Positions 49,793 through 59,114 of a stretch of DNA of 64,000 nt are shown here, piece after piece. The stretch's first letter is position 1; every line of letters starts with the position of its first letter. The notes beneath the pieces are model-generated. The model had not been told where the DNA came from. It did no database searches and saw only the letters and a list, made by a program, of their open reading frames with translations. Both the position numbers and the translations under genes were made by a program. This stretch comes from JBEKCD01 sp050015055 (GTDB lineage Archaea > Thermoproteota > Bathyarchaeia > Bathyarchaeales > Bathycorpusculaceae), in the NCBI GenBank assembly GCA_050015055.1, contig JBEKCD010000005.1, forward strand, positions 186,001 through 250,000. The letters are read 5' to 3'.

Positions 49793-49799
49793 CGGCGCG

Positions 49800-49815
49800 C
49801 TATGTTTTTATAGCG
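49800..49815 (+). promoter_or_regulatory. TATA-like box upstream of the second DrrAB exporter
   Basis: ATGTTTTTATAGC about 65 bp before the GTG start of the ATPase gene. Confidence 0.35.
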
Positions 49816-49870
49816 CATGTCAATCGAATGAAAGGCCTTCATAATACGCAAGAGTCAGGAGTGAGCAAAC

Positions 49871-50899
49871 GTGTATGCACCGCAAGCTGAAACTGCAATG
49901 TCTTCGATTATTGTGACGGTCGAGAACCTCTCAAAGGCCTTCGGCAAGTTGAAGGCCGTCGACAACGTGAGCTTTGAAGTCAAAACGGGTGAAATCTTTG
50001 GTTTCGTTGGCCCCAACGGAGCAGGCAAGACCACCACCATCAACATGCTTACGACCTTGATGAAGCCTTCATCTGGAAACGCGGTGGTCTGCGGCTATGA
50101 CATATTCAAGGATGCGAACGAGGTGCGAAGAAACGTCGGAGTCGTACCGCAGGAGTACACTGCTGACGAAGACATGACTGGAATCAACAACGTCCTTCTC
50201 TGCGCTGATCTCTACGGCATACCAAGAAGTGATTCAAAACCACACGCACAAGAGCTGCTGAAGCTGGTAGAGCTTCAAGACGCTGCAAAGAGGAAGGTGA
50301 GCACCTACTCAGGAGGAATGCGCAGGCGACTGGAGCTCGCCTGCGGTTTGATCAACTATCCTAAATTGCTATTCTTGGATGAGCCAACGCTCGGCCTCGA
50401 CGTTCAAACACGCACCGTAGTCTGGAAATACATCAAAATGTTAAAAGATGAATACCACATGACCCTCTTTCTGACGACTCACTACCTCGAAGAAGCCGAC
50501 TCACTCTGCGACAGAATAGCCATAATCGATCACGGTCACATCATAAGAATCGGCTCACCTGAAGAGTTGAAGCAAAGCATCGGCGGAGACGTAATCGTGG
50601 TCACCCTCAAGGAGACAGAACCGGACATTTCATCCGATATTGCTAAAATCAAATTGGTAAAGAACGTTCAGAAGAACGATAACAACTACCGCATAAAGGT
50701 GGAACTCGGAGAGGAAGCCTCCCCCCAAATCACGGATCTAATCCGATCCAAAGGACTCCACGTTACGAAAGTCTCGTTGACGAAGCCAACCTTAGACGAG
50801 GCATACCTGGAATTTACTGGCCGCAGCCTGAGGGAAGAAGAAGCTGACAGGATGCAGATGTTCAGACAACGCGTAACGGTGAGAAGAGCAAGATCGTAA
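49871..50899 (+). CDS. ABC transporter ATP-binding protein, DrrA type (second copy)
   Basis: 342 residues. Walker A GPNGAGKTT, signature YSGGMRRRLELA, Walker B LLFLDEPTLGLD, and a normal LTTHYLEEAD switch with His, unlike the first copy, which has Gln. The C-terminal extension with LKQSIGGDVIVVTLK is typical of the DrrA group. Start GTG with AGGAGTGAGC upstream. The permease gene follows 9 bp later. No regulator gene is adjacent. Confidence 0.92.
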   Translation: MYAPQAETAMSSIIVTVENLSKAFGKLKAVDNVSFEVKTGEIFGFVGPNGAGKTTTINMLTTLMKPSSGNAVVCGYDIFKDANEVRRNVGVVPQEYTADEDMTGINNVLLCADLYGIPRSDSKPHAQELLKLVELQDAAKRKVSTYSGGMRRRLELACGLINYPKLLFLDEPTLGLDVQTRTVVWKYIKMLKDEYHMTLFLTTHYLEEADSLCDRIAIIDHGHIIRIGSPEELKQSIGGDVIVVTLKETEPDISSDIAKIKLVKNVQKNDNNYRIKVELGEEASPQITDLIRSKGLHVTKVSLTKPTLDEAYLEFTGRSLREEEADRMQMFRQRVTVRRARS

Positions 50900-50908
50900 A
50901 ATGAGGAT

Positions 50909-51841
50909 GTGAGAATGGAAAAAATCAAACCAACAACGAGCAAGGAACCAGCAATAGAAGAACAGACTAAAGAGGTTTCCTCAGAGAAGCAGACGGTAGT
51001 CAGGGCCGCTCCAAAACTGAGCAGGAGTCCCCTACATGGGCTGTGGGCGCTAACGAACAGAGATTTGAGAAAATGGTACACGAACCCAATCCAGCTACTC
51101 ACCTCGCTAATCCAACCGGTAGTTTGGCTCGCCCTGTTCGGCAAAGCCCTGAACTTTGGAACATTCATCTCGGGATCAGGAGCCACGCTGACGCAGCAAA
51201 ACGCAATCTTACAGGGCTTTTTCGGTACAACCAGCTACTTTTCATTCCTAGCTTGCGGAATGCTTGCCTTTGTCGTCCTGTTCACTTCAGCGTTCAGCGG
51301 AATGTCAGTCGTGTTTGACCGCAGGTTTGGTTTCCTGAACAAGGCTCTAAGCACGCCTGTGGCGCGCGGAGCTATTGTGATGGGAAAAGTCCTCCAAAGC
51401 GTAGGCAGGTCGTTGATTCAATCGGCCATAGTTCTCGTGATCGCAGTAATACTCGGAATGGAAACAAGCCACTTCACCGTCGTCGGAATTGCGGGCGCAT
51501 TCGTCATCATCTTCCTCATGGCCACGGGGCTGTCAGCGCTATTCACTATGCTCGCGTTGAGATCAAGTGATTGGCAGACACAGGTGGCTATCATAAACCT
51601 TATCAACCTGCCACTGCTGTTCGCAAGCAACGCACTGTTCCCAATAAAGATAATGCCGACTTGGCTTCAAGACGTCGTGAAGATCAACCCAGTCAGTTAC
51701 GCTAATGATGGGGTGAGACAGCTGTTGATAGGCGCGACGGGCATGAGCAGTCTTTGGCTGGACTTTGCGGTTTTGATTGGGTTCGCGGTTGTATTATCTG
51801 CAATCGGAATAGTCCTCTCTTGGAGACTCCTTTCCAAATAA
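50909..51841 (+). CDS. ABC-2 type permease (second copy)
   Basis: 310 residues with a 45-residue charged cytosolic N-terminal extension, then six hydrophobic segments from about 65 to 305. NPVSYANDGVRQLLIG is the conserved ABC-2 motif. The frame opens at GTG 50909; ATG 50915, following GAGGATGTGAGA, is the likelier start. It forms the exporter with the upstream ATPase. The N-terminal extension is absent in the 2.6-kb paralogue. Confidence 0.9.
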   Translation: MRMEKIKPTTSKEPAIEEQTKEVSSEKQTVVRAAPKLSRSPLHGLWALTNRDLRKWYTNPIQLLTSLIQPVVWLALFGKALNFGTFISGSGATLTQQNAILQGFFGTTSYFSFLACGMLAFVVLFTSAFSGMSVVFDRRFGFLNKALSTPVARGAIVMGKVLQSVGRSLIQSAIVLVIAVILGMETSHFTVVGIAGAFVIIFLMATGLSALFTMLALRSSDWQTQVAIINLINLPLLFASNALFPIKIMPTWLQDVVKINPVSYANDGVRQLLIGATGMSSLWLDFAVLIGFAVVLSAIGIVLSWRLLSK

Positions 51842-51866
51842 TCCCGGATTAGGAGCGCGGGCTTGA

Positions 51867-53831
51867 CTAGTCTTTGATTTTGACTCTGATTGAGTTAAAC
51901 CTAGGACCCGAACCCAGAGTCTGTGGATTACTCGACGCCAAAGTGTTTAATGGAACACCGTTCTTCCCGGTCAAAGGTCTCGGCGACCACAAGACTCCCT
52001 TAGAAACGTCGTCGGTGACAACCGCTTCGACAGTTACCGCCCCCAACTCGTTGAAAAGAGTGACATTATCTCTATTCTTTATCCCAACACTGGCCGCATC
52101 AACAGGACTGATCCAGACAATCTCCGGAATCGGTCCATAAACGTCTCTGAACTGGCTGTGGGTCCAACTCGGAAGGGAGCTGTTCAATAGCGTAAACCAG
52201 CCTTCATTCTCGTCAAGCGGCAGTTGCACCGGTAAGGGACTCGCACCGATTTCAAGGGCTTTTGAAGAGTACAACTCAATCTTCCCCGAGGGCGTCTGAT
52301 ACTCGTTAACGGGCCGCTGCCTCAGTTTCAGAATCGCCCCCTTGAGAAGATCATCGAAGCCTCCGTTTTCAAAAGCCTCCAACGTGGCCTTTTCAAGGGC
52401 TTGCCAAGGATCCTCAAACAGCCAAGACTCCGCGCAACCCAATCTCTCGGTCAACTGCTGCATGACCCAGATTTCGTGCTTACACTCTCCGAGCGGTTCA
52501 ATCGCTTTCATTGATAATCGAGTGTATGAGTGATGGTCTGAGAAGTTCAGATCGGTCTTCTCCAGATAGGTGGCGGCAGGCAGAACAACATCTGCAAGTT
52601 TCGCAGTCTCGGTCCAGTGCGTTTCATGAACGACCGTAAACACGTCTTCCTTTGAAAGACCCGCCCTTACCACGTTCTGGTTTGGAAGCGTTAGAGCAGG
52701 GTTGGAGCCTTTGATGAAGACGAACTTGAACTCCCCAGAACCTAATCTCGAACCCAAGGAAACCTGCTCGACGACTCTTGACTTTTCACCGCACATCTTG
52801 CTTCCGTTGATGTAATCCCAATCTACGAATCGACCTTTAGAGTCGCTGTAATGGAAACCGCGGTGTTGTCCAAGCAACGCCGGCAGAAGACTCACAGCTC
52901 TGGTTGCCTCTGCACCATGGCTCGACTTGTTTAAACCCAACCCAATCTCGAAGGCGACAGGTGGTTTCTCGACGAGCGTCTCACATAGCTCCTCAACTCT
53001 TTTCCATTGGAGGTTTGTCGCTTCTTCTACGCGCTTGGGCGTCCAGTTCTCCACTTCTCCCACGAATTCTTGATATCCAGTGGTCCATTTTTCGATGAAC
53101 TTCTTAGCTACTCTATCGTGTTCAATGAGATATCGGGCTATTCCGTAAGACAGTGCCACATCGCTGCCCGGGCGAGGGTTGATCCAGAGGTCGCAGCTCT
53201 CGGAGGTCTCGCTCTTTCTGGGGTCAATAGACACCAACGATGTGCCTTTCTCTTTCCTTGCCCTCAGCGCAAGGGCCCAGAGGTGAGGAGAACTGACTCT
53301 TGCATTGTTTCCCCAGAACAGGATGGCTCTGCAGTCAAGAACTTCCTCAAACCCGAGACCGTATGTAAGCCCGTAGTGGAGTCCGATTCCAGTATGCCCT
53401 GATGTGCTGCATAGAGCGCCGTCCGTAATCGTCACGCCTAATGCGCGCCACAGTCTTTGGGAGTACTGCCAGCTGAGGCATCCCTGGTTCCCAGGATAAT
53501 CATACAGCAAAACGGATTCATTGCCACAATTCTCCAAAACACTGGCTAATCTATTGCCAACTAGTTCAAGAGCTTCTGACCAAGAAACTCTCCTAAACCT
53601 GCTTCCACTCTTGACATATGGATAAAGAATACGTTCCCCACTGTACACCCGCTCGGGGTCTCCAACCCCTCGAGGACATAGAAACCCCTGAGTTATCGGA
53701 TTTTCTCTACTGCCCGCGGTGGATATGATCCGACCGTCCTCAACAAGGGCATCGACAAAACACGTATCCGGACAATCCCTGTGGCAAATAGTCTTTACGA
53801 CGTTAGTTGTTTTCTCAGGCTTGCCTGGCAA
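51867..53831 (-). CDS. Molybdopterin-dependent oxidoreductase
   Basis: 654 residues. Four cysteines bind a [4Fe-4S] cluster: Cys16, Cys20, Cys24 (ICHRDCPDTCF) and Cys52 (GFLCPRG). The Mo/W-bis-MGD domains follow, with GALCSTSGHTG near the expected metal-ligand region, FWGNNARVSS and SIDPRKSETSE, and ADVVLPAATYLEKTD; the C-terminal dinucleotide-binding domain has VSPVDAASVGIKNRD-like ISPVDAASVGIKNRD. No signal peptide, so it is cytosolic. No partner subunit is adjacent. The substrate is unknown; it belongs to the formate dehydrogenase/thiosulfate reductase superfamily. TTG start with GGGAG upstream; TATA-like GGTTTAATATG near 53890. Confidence 0.92.
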   Translation of the reverse strand: MPGKPEKTTNVVKTICHRDCPDTCFVDALVEDGRIISTAGSRENPITQGFLCPRGVGDPERVYSGERILYPYVKSGSRFRRVSWSEALELVGNRLASVLENCGNESVLLYDYPGNQGCLSWQYSQRLWRALGVTITDGALCSTSGHTGIGLHYGLTYGLGFEEVLDCRAILFWGNNARVSSPHLWALALRARKEKGTSLVSIDPRKSETSESCDLWINPRPGSDVALSYGIARYLIEHDRVAKKFIEKWTTGYQEFVGEVENWTPKRVEEATNLQWKRVEELCETLVEKPPVAFEIGLGLNKSSHGAEATRAVSLLPALLGQHRGFHYSDSKGRFVDWDYINGSKMCGEKSRVVEQVSLGSRLGSGEFKFVFIKGSNPALTLPNQNVVRAGLSKEDVFTVVHETHWTETAKLADVVLPAATYLEKTDLNFSDHHSYTRLSMKAIEPLGECKHEIWVMQQLTERLGCAESWLFEDPWQALEKATLEAFENGGFDDLLKGAILKLRQRPVNEYQTPSGKIELYSSKALEIGASPLPVQLPLDENEGWFTLLNSSLPSWTHSQFRDVYGPIPEIVWISPVDAASVGIKNRDNVTLFNELGAVTVEAVVTDDVSKGVLWSPRPLTGKNGVPLNTLASSNPQTLGSGPRFNSIRVKIKD

Positions 53832-54110
53832 ATCGTCTCCCTTCTTAAATGATCACGCCACGTTTCCACAGGCAGATAATGGAGATTCATATTAAACCTT
53901 GCTGGATCGTCGAAACTTACGCGCGTTAGACAACTTCTGGGGGGCCTCAGGACGAGCGTTACAAATATCCTGAACATATCGATAATCCCCAAAAAAATCG
54001 TTCATACTGAAAAGTGCGACTTAATCCTCACCACAATGAAAGAGCCATCTTTTTACCAGCTATCAATAACTCGAAACCCAAATTAGATTGAACCCTGCCA
54101 AGACTGTTGC
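53832..54110. other. Divergent intergenic region
   Basis: 280 bp holding the promoter of the oxidoreductase (GGTTTAATATG on the minus strand at 53888-53899) and a likely promoter for the metalloprotease-like gene (TTTTTACC near 54050). No gene seen. Confidence 0.35.
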
Positions 54111-55157
54111 ATGAAGAATACCGGCCAGCAAAGCGACCGACATAGAATACTGTTCGATTGTTCAGCAATCGAACCGGCTATTGGCTACTTGCGGAATAGG
54201 ACTGATGAGAACCTTGAGCGTCTGGTTTCTACGCAAGGCAGTAAGGTCGCATACAATCATTATCTATGGTCCTCATTCGGTTCAAAATTAACATTCAGAG
54301 AGTTCTGGAAGAGAAACTTGGAGCAAACCATTTGGAGCAAGCAGCTCGAAACCTCCATAGACGCTGTCAAAGAATACTTGGCCAATCGGCAAGAAAGTCA
54401 ATGGCTCAGCGCAGTGCTGGGGTATCTTCCTAAAGAGCACGTTTTCAGGACAACGGTCTATCTTATCCCAGGTTACGACAATATCGTCTATGGTGAAGAT
54501 ATCGCCCTGAACTTGAACTTTAGGCAGTTCCACATTGACCATCGTGAAGTCGTCTACTACCTGGTTCATGAGCTGGCACACGCAGGCTATTTCAGATACC
54601 GCCAAATGCCAGAACTGGCGAAGATGAGGACTGTGGGCGATCTCTTAGACGTCGTCAGATTATTGACACATCTTGAAGGCATGGGCGTCATCAGTCCCAT
54701 GAAAATGAGGCTCGAAGAGGGTGGGGTGCTAGACAATGACTACAAGGTTCTCTTGAATGATGAAGAAAGAAACAAAAGGGTTCGTGAATACTTCAGTGTC
54801 CTGTCAAGACTTGAGAATCTGAGAAGTCAAGATCTGTGCCAAAAGGATTTTCAGGTGTTCGAGCAAATGAGCGGGAGGACGACGCGACTATGGTACGTAG
54901 CGGGCTGTCACATTGCACAAAAAATCGAGATGGAATACGGAGCGGAGATGTTGCGAAACCTCGTGAAGAGAGGTTGGCAAGAATTCTTCGAAACATACAG
55001 AAACCTTAAAAAATCCGCGAACAATCTAATCACGCCTCCGAGTCTGCTGATATTTGCATCCTTACCACAGCAAAACCGCATTTCAAGAAAAGAAGAAGCA
55101 CCCGTAAGACACACACTGGTGAAAAAGGTTTGCAAGAGAATAGTGCGAGCTCACTAG
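54111..55157 (+). CDS. Putative zinc metalloprotease (gluzincin-like)
   Basis: 348 residues. VYYLVHELAHAGYF contains HELAH (His153, Glu154, His157), and HLEGMG about 31 residues later offers Glu189 as the third ligand, as in gluzincins. The rest is charged and helical, with a basic C-terminus. No signal peptide, so it is probably cytosolic. I do not recognise a named family; the motif could be coincidental, but the sequence around it fits. It stands alone. Confidence 0.65.
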   Translation: MKNTGQQSDRHRILFDCSAIEPAIGYLRNRTDENLERLVSTQGSKVAYNHYLWSSFGSKLTFREFWKRNLEQTIWSKQLETSIDAVKEYLANRQESQWLSAVLGYLPKEHVFRTTVYLIPGYDNIVYGEDIALNLNFRQFHIDHREVVYYLVHELAHAGYFRYRQMPELAKMRTVGDLLDVVRLLTHLEGMGVISPMKMRLEEGGVLDNDYKVLLNDEERNKRVREYFSVLSRLENLRSQDLCQKDFQVFEQMSGRTTRLWYVAGCHIAQKIEMEYGAEMLRNLVKRGWQEFFETYRNLKKSANNLITPPSLLIFASLPQQNRISRKEEAPVRHTLVKKVCKRIVRAH

Positions 55158-55215
55158 ATTCCACCCCAAAACAATTCGATGACTTTCTGGTTCCAGCAGG
55201 TGTGGCGTTGTACTC

Positions 55216-55734
55216 CTACCGCGCGGCCCACGGGGTTTGCCACTCTTCCTTGAAGAAGATTTCTGAAAGCTCTCTCCTCGGTCTAGGAGCCGGTGTTTCG
55301 TTAGGTACGCCGATCGGTAGCAAGGCGACGACTCGCATTCTTGCAGGAATCTTGAGCAAACGCTTCACTGCGTCTTCGTCGAAGGCACCTATCCAGCAAG
55401 TGCCGTAGCCTAGGGCGGCGGCTGCTAAGGCCATGTGTTCAAGGGCTATCATCGGGTCTCTTTCATGCCACCTTGCCGAAACGTCAGGATCACCCATTGC
55501 GGCTACGACGGCAGCAGCGTCACTCAGGAACGTCTGGTCATTTGCTGCTCCTGCCAGAGCCTTCTTGCGATTTGCATCTCGAACTACTATGAAGCGCCAG
55601 GGCTGGCGGTTAGCGGCTGAAGGCGCCAGACGTGCGGCCTCGAAGATCATTTCCAGTCTATCGTCAGGAATTGGTTCCTGCAGGTATTTTCTGATGCTTC
55701 TGCGGGTTTTTATGGCTTCAAAAACATCCATCAT
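55216..55734 (-). CDS. Nitroreductase family protein
   Basis: 172 residues of the FMN-dependent nitroreductase fold. DVFEAIKTRRSIRKYLQEP at the N-terminus gives the Arg-Arg-Ser FMN contact, ARLAPSAANRQPWRFIVV the second, and AAAALGYGTCWIGAFDE, plus ALLPIGVPNETP, the later motifs. It probably reduces quinones or nitro compounds with NAD(P)H. GGAGGAGAAAAAATG precedes the start. Confidence 0.93.
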   Translation of the reverse strand: MMDVFEAIKTRRSIRKYLQEPIPDDRLEMIFEAARLAPSAANRQPWRFIVVRDANRKKALAGAANDQTFLSDAAAVVAAMGDPDVSARWHERDPMIALEHMALAAAALGYGTCWIGAFDEDAVKRLLKIPARMRVVALLPIGVPNETPAPRPRRELSEIFFKEEWQTPWAAR

Positions 55735-55979
55735 TTTTTCTCCTCCGATGAAATGAACCTTGCACTGGATATCGTTAGCCTTCGAATACCATGCTTATAT
55801 GTATTCCCAAAGCAGCCGCGTGATCTAGCACGCCCGTTCTAGCAGGGTCCTATCTCCTGTCTAGTCTACTGGCAGCAATTTCCACAAAAAGAAAAACCAG
55901 TGGATGAACGAACGTGCATCTTTCATCCTTCTGAAACTCAGGTACAATGCCCGCAAAGCTTGATTCTAGGAGGCAATTC
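55735..55979. other. Intergenic region
   Basis: No supported gene between the nitroreductase and the following small minus-strand frame. Nothing recognisable. Confidence 0.3.
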
Positions 55980-56192
55980 TTATCGTCTTATCGCCGTCAT
56001 TGCTTTCAGTTGTTTCTTATCCTCCGATATTGCTACTATCTTGACCTGGGTTCTGTATAAACAGTTCTTTGCTGCTTCCTTCGCGTCCTTTCGAGTCTCA
56101 TAAGTCCCTTTGAGCTCGATCCACGGCAGCGATTCATCAATCCTTATCCATGCTGCGTGCAAGTACTCCACCACTTGACAGAGAAAGAGCAT
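55980..56192 (-). CDS. Small hypothetical protein
   Basis: 70 residues from ATG 56192, starting hydrophobic then IRIDESLPWIELKGTYETRK and a lysine-rich helix DAKEAAKNCLYRTQVKIV. The predicted beta-hairpin plus helix is protein-like. A CTTAAATAAG box at about 56262-56271 could be its promoter. The frame opens earlier at 56285, but that part is not convincing. Function unknown. Confidence 0.45.
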   Translation of the reverse strand: MLFLCQVVEYLHAAWIRIDESLPWIELKGTYETRKDAKEAAKNCLYRTQVKIVAISEDKKQLKAMTAIRR

Positions 56193-56285
56193 TAGATTCT
56201 TAACGATTAAAACTGTTATGAATTTTGGATAATTATCTGAGGTTAAGCTCCGTTTCGGAAACTTATTTAAGCGATGCTGTCCCAC

Positions 56286-56542
56286 GTCTTAGAGTTTAGG
56301 AGAGAGACGAGGGCAGAGCCTAGCTGGGGCCACGTGAGAGCGCTCGGTTGAAGCGGTGCCTATGGATGGACAGGAAAAAAAGAATCCAAGAAGGTGTGCA
56401 ACGTGAAGCAACTGAACAGTGTGCATGGTTCCATCAGCAACGCCTCACAGCCAGAGGAAATTCTTGAAACGCATCGTAGGTCTGTTGGCAAGTTTTTCAT
56501 TTTGCACGTTAATTATGGACGCTTTTCAGGCGGGGCTGATGC
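56286..56542. other. Intergenic region
   Basis: Holds a purine-rich stretch and an open frame at 56419-56718 that overlaps the transporter gene in another phase. No supported gene. Confidence 0.3.
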
Positions 56543-57778
56543 TTGATGGTTTACCAGACAAATCCAAGCCTGTCCTTCACTTCGTTCAAGGAGACGCTGG
56601 CTGGACATTTCGCCGGGGTCGGAGGCCTAATTGCAGGTCTCATAGTTGCTTGGCAGCTTGGTGTGTTCCACACTGTTCCGTGGGCTATCGCCCTCTATCC
56701 GACTGTGTTGACGGCTAAATCCGTGATAAGCGGCACGTTCAGCGGGCGATTGAACACTGCATTGCACATCGGGACTCTTTCCCCGAGATTCTCTGGGAAC
56801 ATGGGATTTGTGGGTCGAACGTTTCAGCGTGCACTGGCCTTGACCATGGTGACAAGTGTTGTAATGAGCATCGTTTCGACCATCTTAGGGAGCCTGTTCT
56901 GGGGGATTACCCCCGCAAACTTTTCAGACGTCTTGACAGTTGTTGTTGCGACGATGAGTCTGGGATTGACTCTCTACTTTTTCACGTTATCTGTCACGTT
57001 CACTGCCTTCAAGAAGGGTTTGGACTTGGACAGTGTTGCATATCCAATCGTTGCTACGATTGCAGATGTTTTCATAACAGTCTGCTATGCTATTGCAGTC
57101 AATCTCTACTTCAAATTCGGCTACACGGGAAAATACGCCGTTCTCTTAATCGCGATTGTTCCCGCAGTGTTGGTTCTTTATTCTTTTTCCCGCGGCGTCC
57201 ATGAGATAGGGTTCTCCAAAACCATTAAGACGTCCATCTTGGCTCTGATGCTTGTGGCGGTAATTGCCAGTGTCACGGGGACGATTTTGCAAGAAATTAA
57301 TGTTGGTGCAGCTCTTTGGATCGGGGGTCGCGCTCTTTATCCTGCTTCGCTTTTTGCTGCTTACCCCGCTCTTATTGAACTGGTGGGCGATGTTGCTCTG
57401 GTGATAGGGTCCACTGCCACAACGAGGCTTGTACTTGGATTGCTCGAACCCCGCTTTTCTGCCATGAAGAACCACGCGATGCAGATTCTTGGTGCTTGGG
57501 CGGCTTCGGCGGTTGCGTCCATTCCCCTTTCGGCGGCATCTCTGTTCCTAACCGGTGCGTTTGGGCTTCCCGCTTTCTACGTTCTGACTTCCGCGTTGCT
57601 TGCGACAAACGCGTTCGCACTTGTCGCTATGACGCTAGTATCTTATGCACTTGCAATATTGACTTTCAAGAAAGGTTTGGACCCTGACCATCTGGTCATT
57701 CCGATAGAAAGTGCACTCGCCGGCACCATAACGTCAACGGCTTTGCTTGCCGCATTGTTCTTGCTAACCCACTCCTGA
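56543..57778 (+). CDS. MgtE/SLC41-like divalent cation transporter
   Basis: 411 residues in two similar halves of about five transmembrane segments each. The paired motifs FKKGLDLDSVAYPIVATIAD and FKKGLDPDHLVIPIESALAG match the G-x-D-P-D-x-x-x-x-P-I signature in SLC41/MgtE membrane domains. It probably carries Mg2+ or another divalent ion. The start is TTG 56543 or ATG 56546. It is followed within 60 bp by two PhoU/TrkA_C genes, a common archaeal arrangement. Confidence 0.82.
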   Translation: MMVYQTNPSLSFTSFKETLAGHFAGVGGLIAGLIVAWQLGVFHTVPWAIALYPTVLTAKSVISGTFSGRLNTALHIGTLSPRFSGNMGFVGRTFQRALALTMVTSVVMSIVSTILGSLFWGITPANFSDVLTVVVATMSLGLTLYFFTLSVTFTAFKKGLDLDSVAYPIVATIADVFITVCYAIAVNLYFKFGYTGKYAVLLIAIVPAVLVLYSFSRGVHEIGFSKTIKTSILALMLVAVIASVTGTILQEINVGAALWIGGRALYPASLFAAYPALIELVGDVALVIGSTATTRLVLGLLEPRFSAMKNHAMQILGAWAASAVASIPLSAASLFLTGAFGLPAFYVLTSALLATNAFALVAMTLVSYALAILTFKKGLDPDHLVIPIESALAGTITSTALLAALFLLTHS

Positions 57779-57836
57779 GGGTAGAATTAAAATATTCCTT
57801 ACGCTCTAGTTTCCTTCTCGGAGCGACATTAAACAC

Positions 57837-58445
57837 ATGCCCACGTTAGAAAAGGTAAGATACAGGCCTGTACCTGTTCGTGATCTCTTCTTAGAAATGA
57901 AAAACTTGTCCGAGCTGATGATTGACCTGGCTTATTCGGCGGCCCTTTTCAATGATCGGGAACTCGCGGAAGACATCTTGGAGCTTGAGAACCGAGTTGA
58001 CACGCTGGATTATCTGCTGGAGATGACGATCATGATCGCGGCAAGAGACGCCCACGATGCGGAAGCACTAGCCGGAGTTTCTGCAGTGGCCTCGGCGGCG
58101 GACAAGATTTCGGACGCTGCAGCAGACATAGCCGCAATAGTCACGCAAAACATAGGCGTGCATCCGATAGTTAGTCAGGTTTTTGAGAAGGTCGAGGAGC
58201 GTTTGATGCAGGCAAAGGTGAGTGCTGACTCATCACTTGTGGGCAAACGGGTGGGTGAGCTTGATTTGGCGGCGAGAATGGGAGTTGACATCATCGCCCT
58301 TCGACGGGACAAGGACTGGATCATAAACCCGCAGAAGACTGAGCACATCAGAAGCGGGGATGTCTTGATCGTCCGCGGCGTTCACTCAGGCATCAAACAA
58401 TTCAAGGAACTCGCAGAACAGAAATCGCGGAGGGGAGGAGACTGA
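57837..58445 (+). CDS. PhoU-like/TrkA_C regulatory protein 1
   Basis: 202 residues: an N-terminal PhoU-like helical domain (MKNLSELMIDLAYSAALFND, ADKISDAAADIAAIV), then a TrkA_C ligand-binding domain (GKRVGELDLAARMGVDIIAL, RSGDVLIVRGVHSGIKQF). Such proteins probably sense a small ligand, possibly a nucleotide, and gate the adjacent MgtE-like transporter. Next gene starts one base later. Confidence 0.85.
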   Translation: MPTLEKVRYRPVPVRDLFLEMKNLSELMIDLAYSAALFNDRELAEDILELENRVDTLDYLLEMTIMIAARDAHDAEALAGVSAVASAADKISDAAADIAAIVTQNIGVHPIVSQVFEKVEERLMQAKVSADSSLVGKRVGELDLAARMGVDIIALRRDKDWIINPQKTEHIRSGDVLIVRGVHSGIKQFKELAEQKSRRGGD

Positions 58446-58446
58446 A

Positions 58447-59025
58447 ATGTCACAGCAGGACCAGGCAAGGTTCGAGGAAATCGTGGAACGGTTGGTTGAG
58501 CTTAAGGACACCTCTGAACTCATGATTGACCTGGCCTACTCCTCATTGTTTCTGAAGAGCAGGGAGCTGGCTGAAGAAGTGCAGAGGCTTGAAGAACACA
58601 TGGACAAGCTGCACACAGATTTTGAACTGCTCGTCCTTCAAAGCGAGTTCAAAAAAGAGGAAGCAAAGGGCTTTCTGGGACTCATACGGTTGGGAGTGGC
58701 AACCGAAAAAATAGCTGACGCAGCTGCCCAGATATCTGAGGTCGTTTTAAGAGGCATTGAACCCCACCCGGTGTTGCAGCTCAGCATAAGTGAAGCTGAA
58801 GAAACAGTTGCTTACGTGCCTGTGGCCAAAGACTCTCCGTTAGCGAACAAGACTCTCGTAGAAGCACGGATTCCTGAGGAAACTGGCATGTGGATACTGG
58901 CCATAAGAAGAGGCAACAAGTCCATCAGACCCAAGCCTGACTCCAAAATCGAGGTGGGAGACGTTCTAATCGCCTCAGGCTACGCCGAGGGAGTAGAAGA
59001 CCTAAAGAAACTGTCAAAACGATGA
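58447..59025 (+). CDS. PhoU-like/TrkA_C regulatory protein 2
   Basis: 192 residues, paralogous to the preceding protein: LKDTSELMIDLAYSSLFLKS in the PhoU-like half and NKTLVEARIPEETGMWILAI plus VGDVLIASGYAEGVEDLKKL in the TrkA_C half. One base separates the genes, so they are cotranscribed and may form a heteromer on the transporter. Confidence 0.85.
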   Translation: MSQQDQARFEEIVERLVELKDTSELMIDLAYSSLFLKSRELAEEVQRLEEHMDKLHTDFELLVLQSEFKKEEAKGFLGLIRLGVATEKIADAAAQISEVVLRGIEPHPVLQLSISEAEETVAYVPVAKDSPLANKTLVEARIPEETGMWILAIRRGNKSIRPKPDSKIEVGDVLIASGYAEGVEDLKKLSKR

Positions 59026-59078
59026 CCAACGTTAACGTTCCGTCCTGACCCAGACTACTTATTTTGAATGCACTAACA

Positions 59079-59088
59079 CTATAAACAC
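59079..59088 (+). promoter_or_regulatory. TATA-like box before the zinc protein gene
   Basis: ACTATAAACA, about 30 bp before the TTG start at 59115, giving a nearly leaderless mRNA. Confidence 0.4.
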
Positions 59089-59114
59089 GGCTCGCCCTCA
59101 TATTTGACGAGGGA

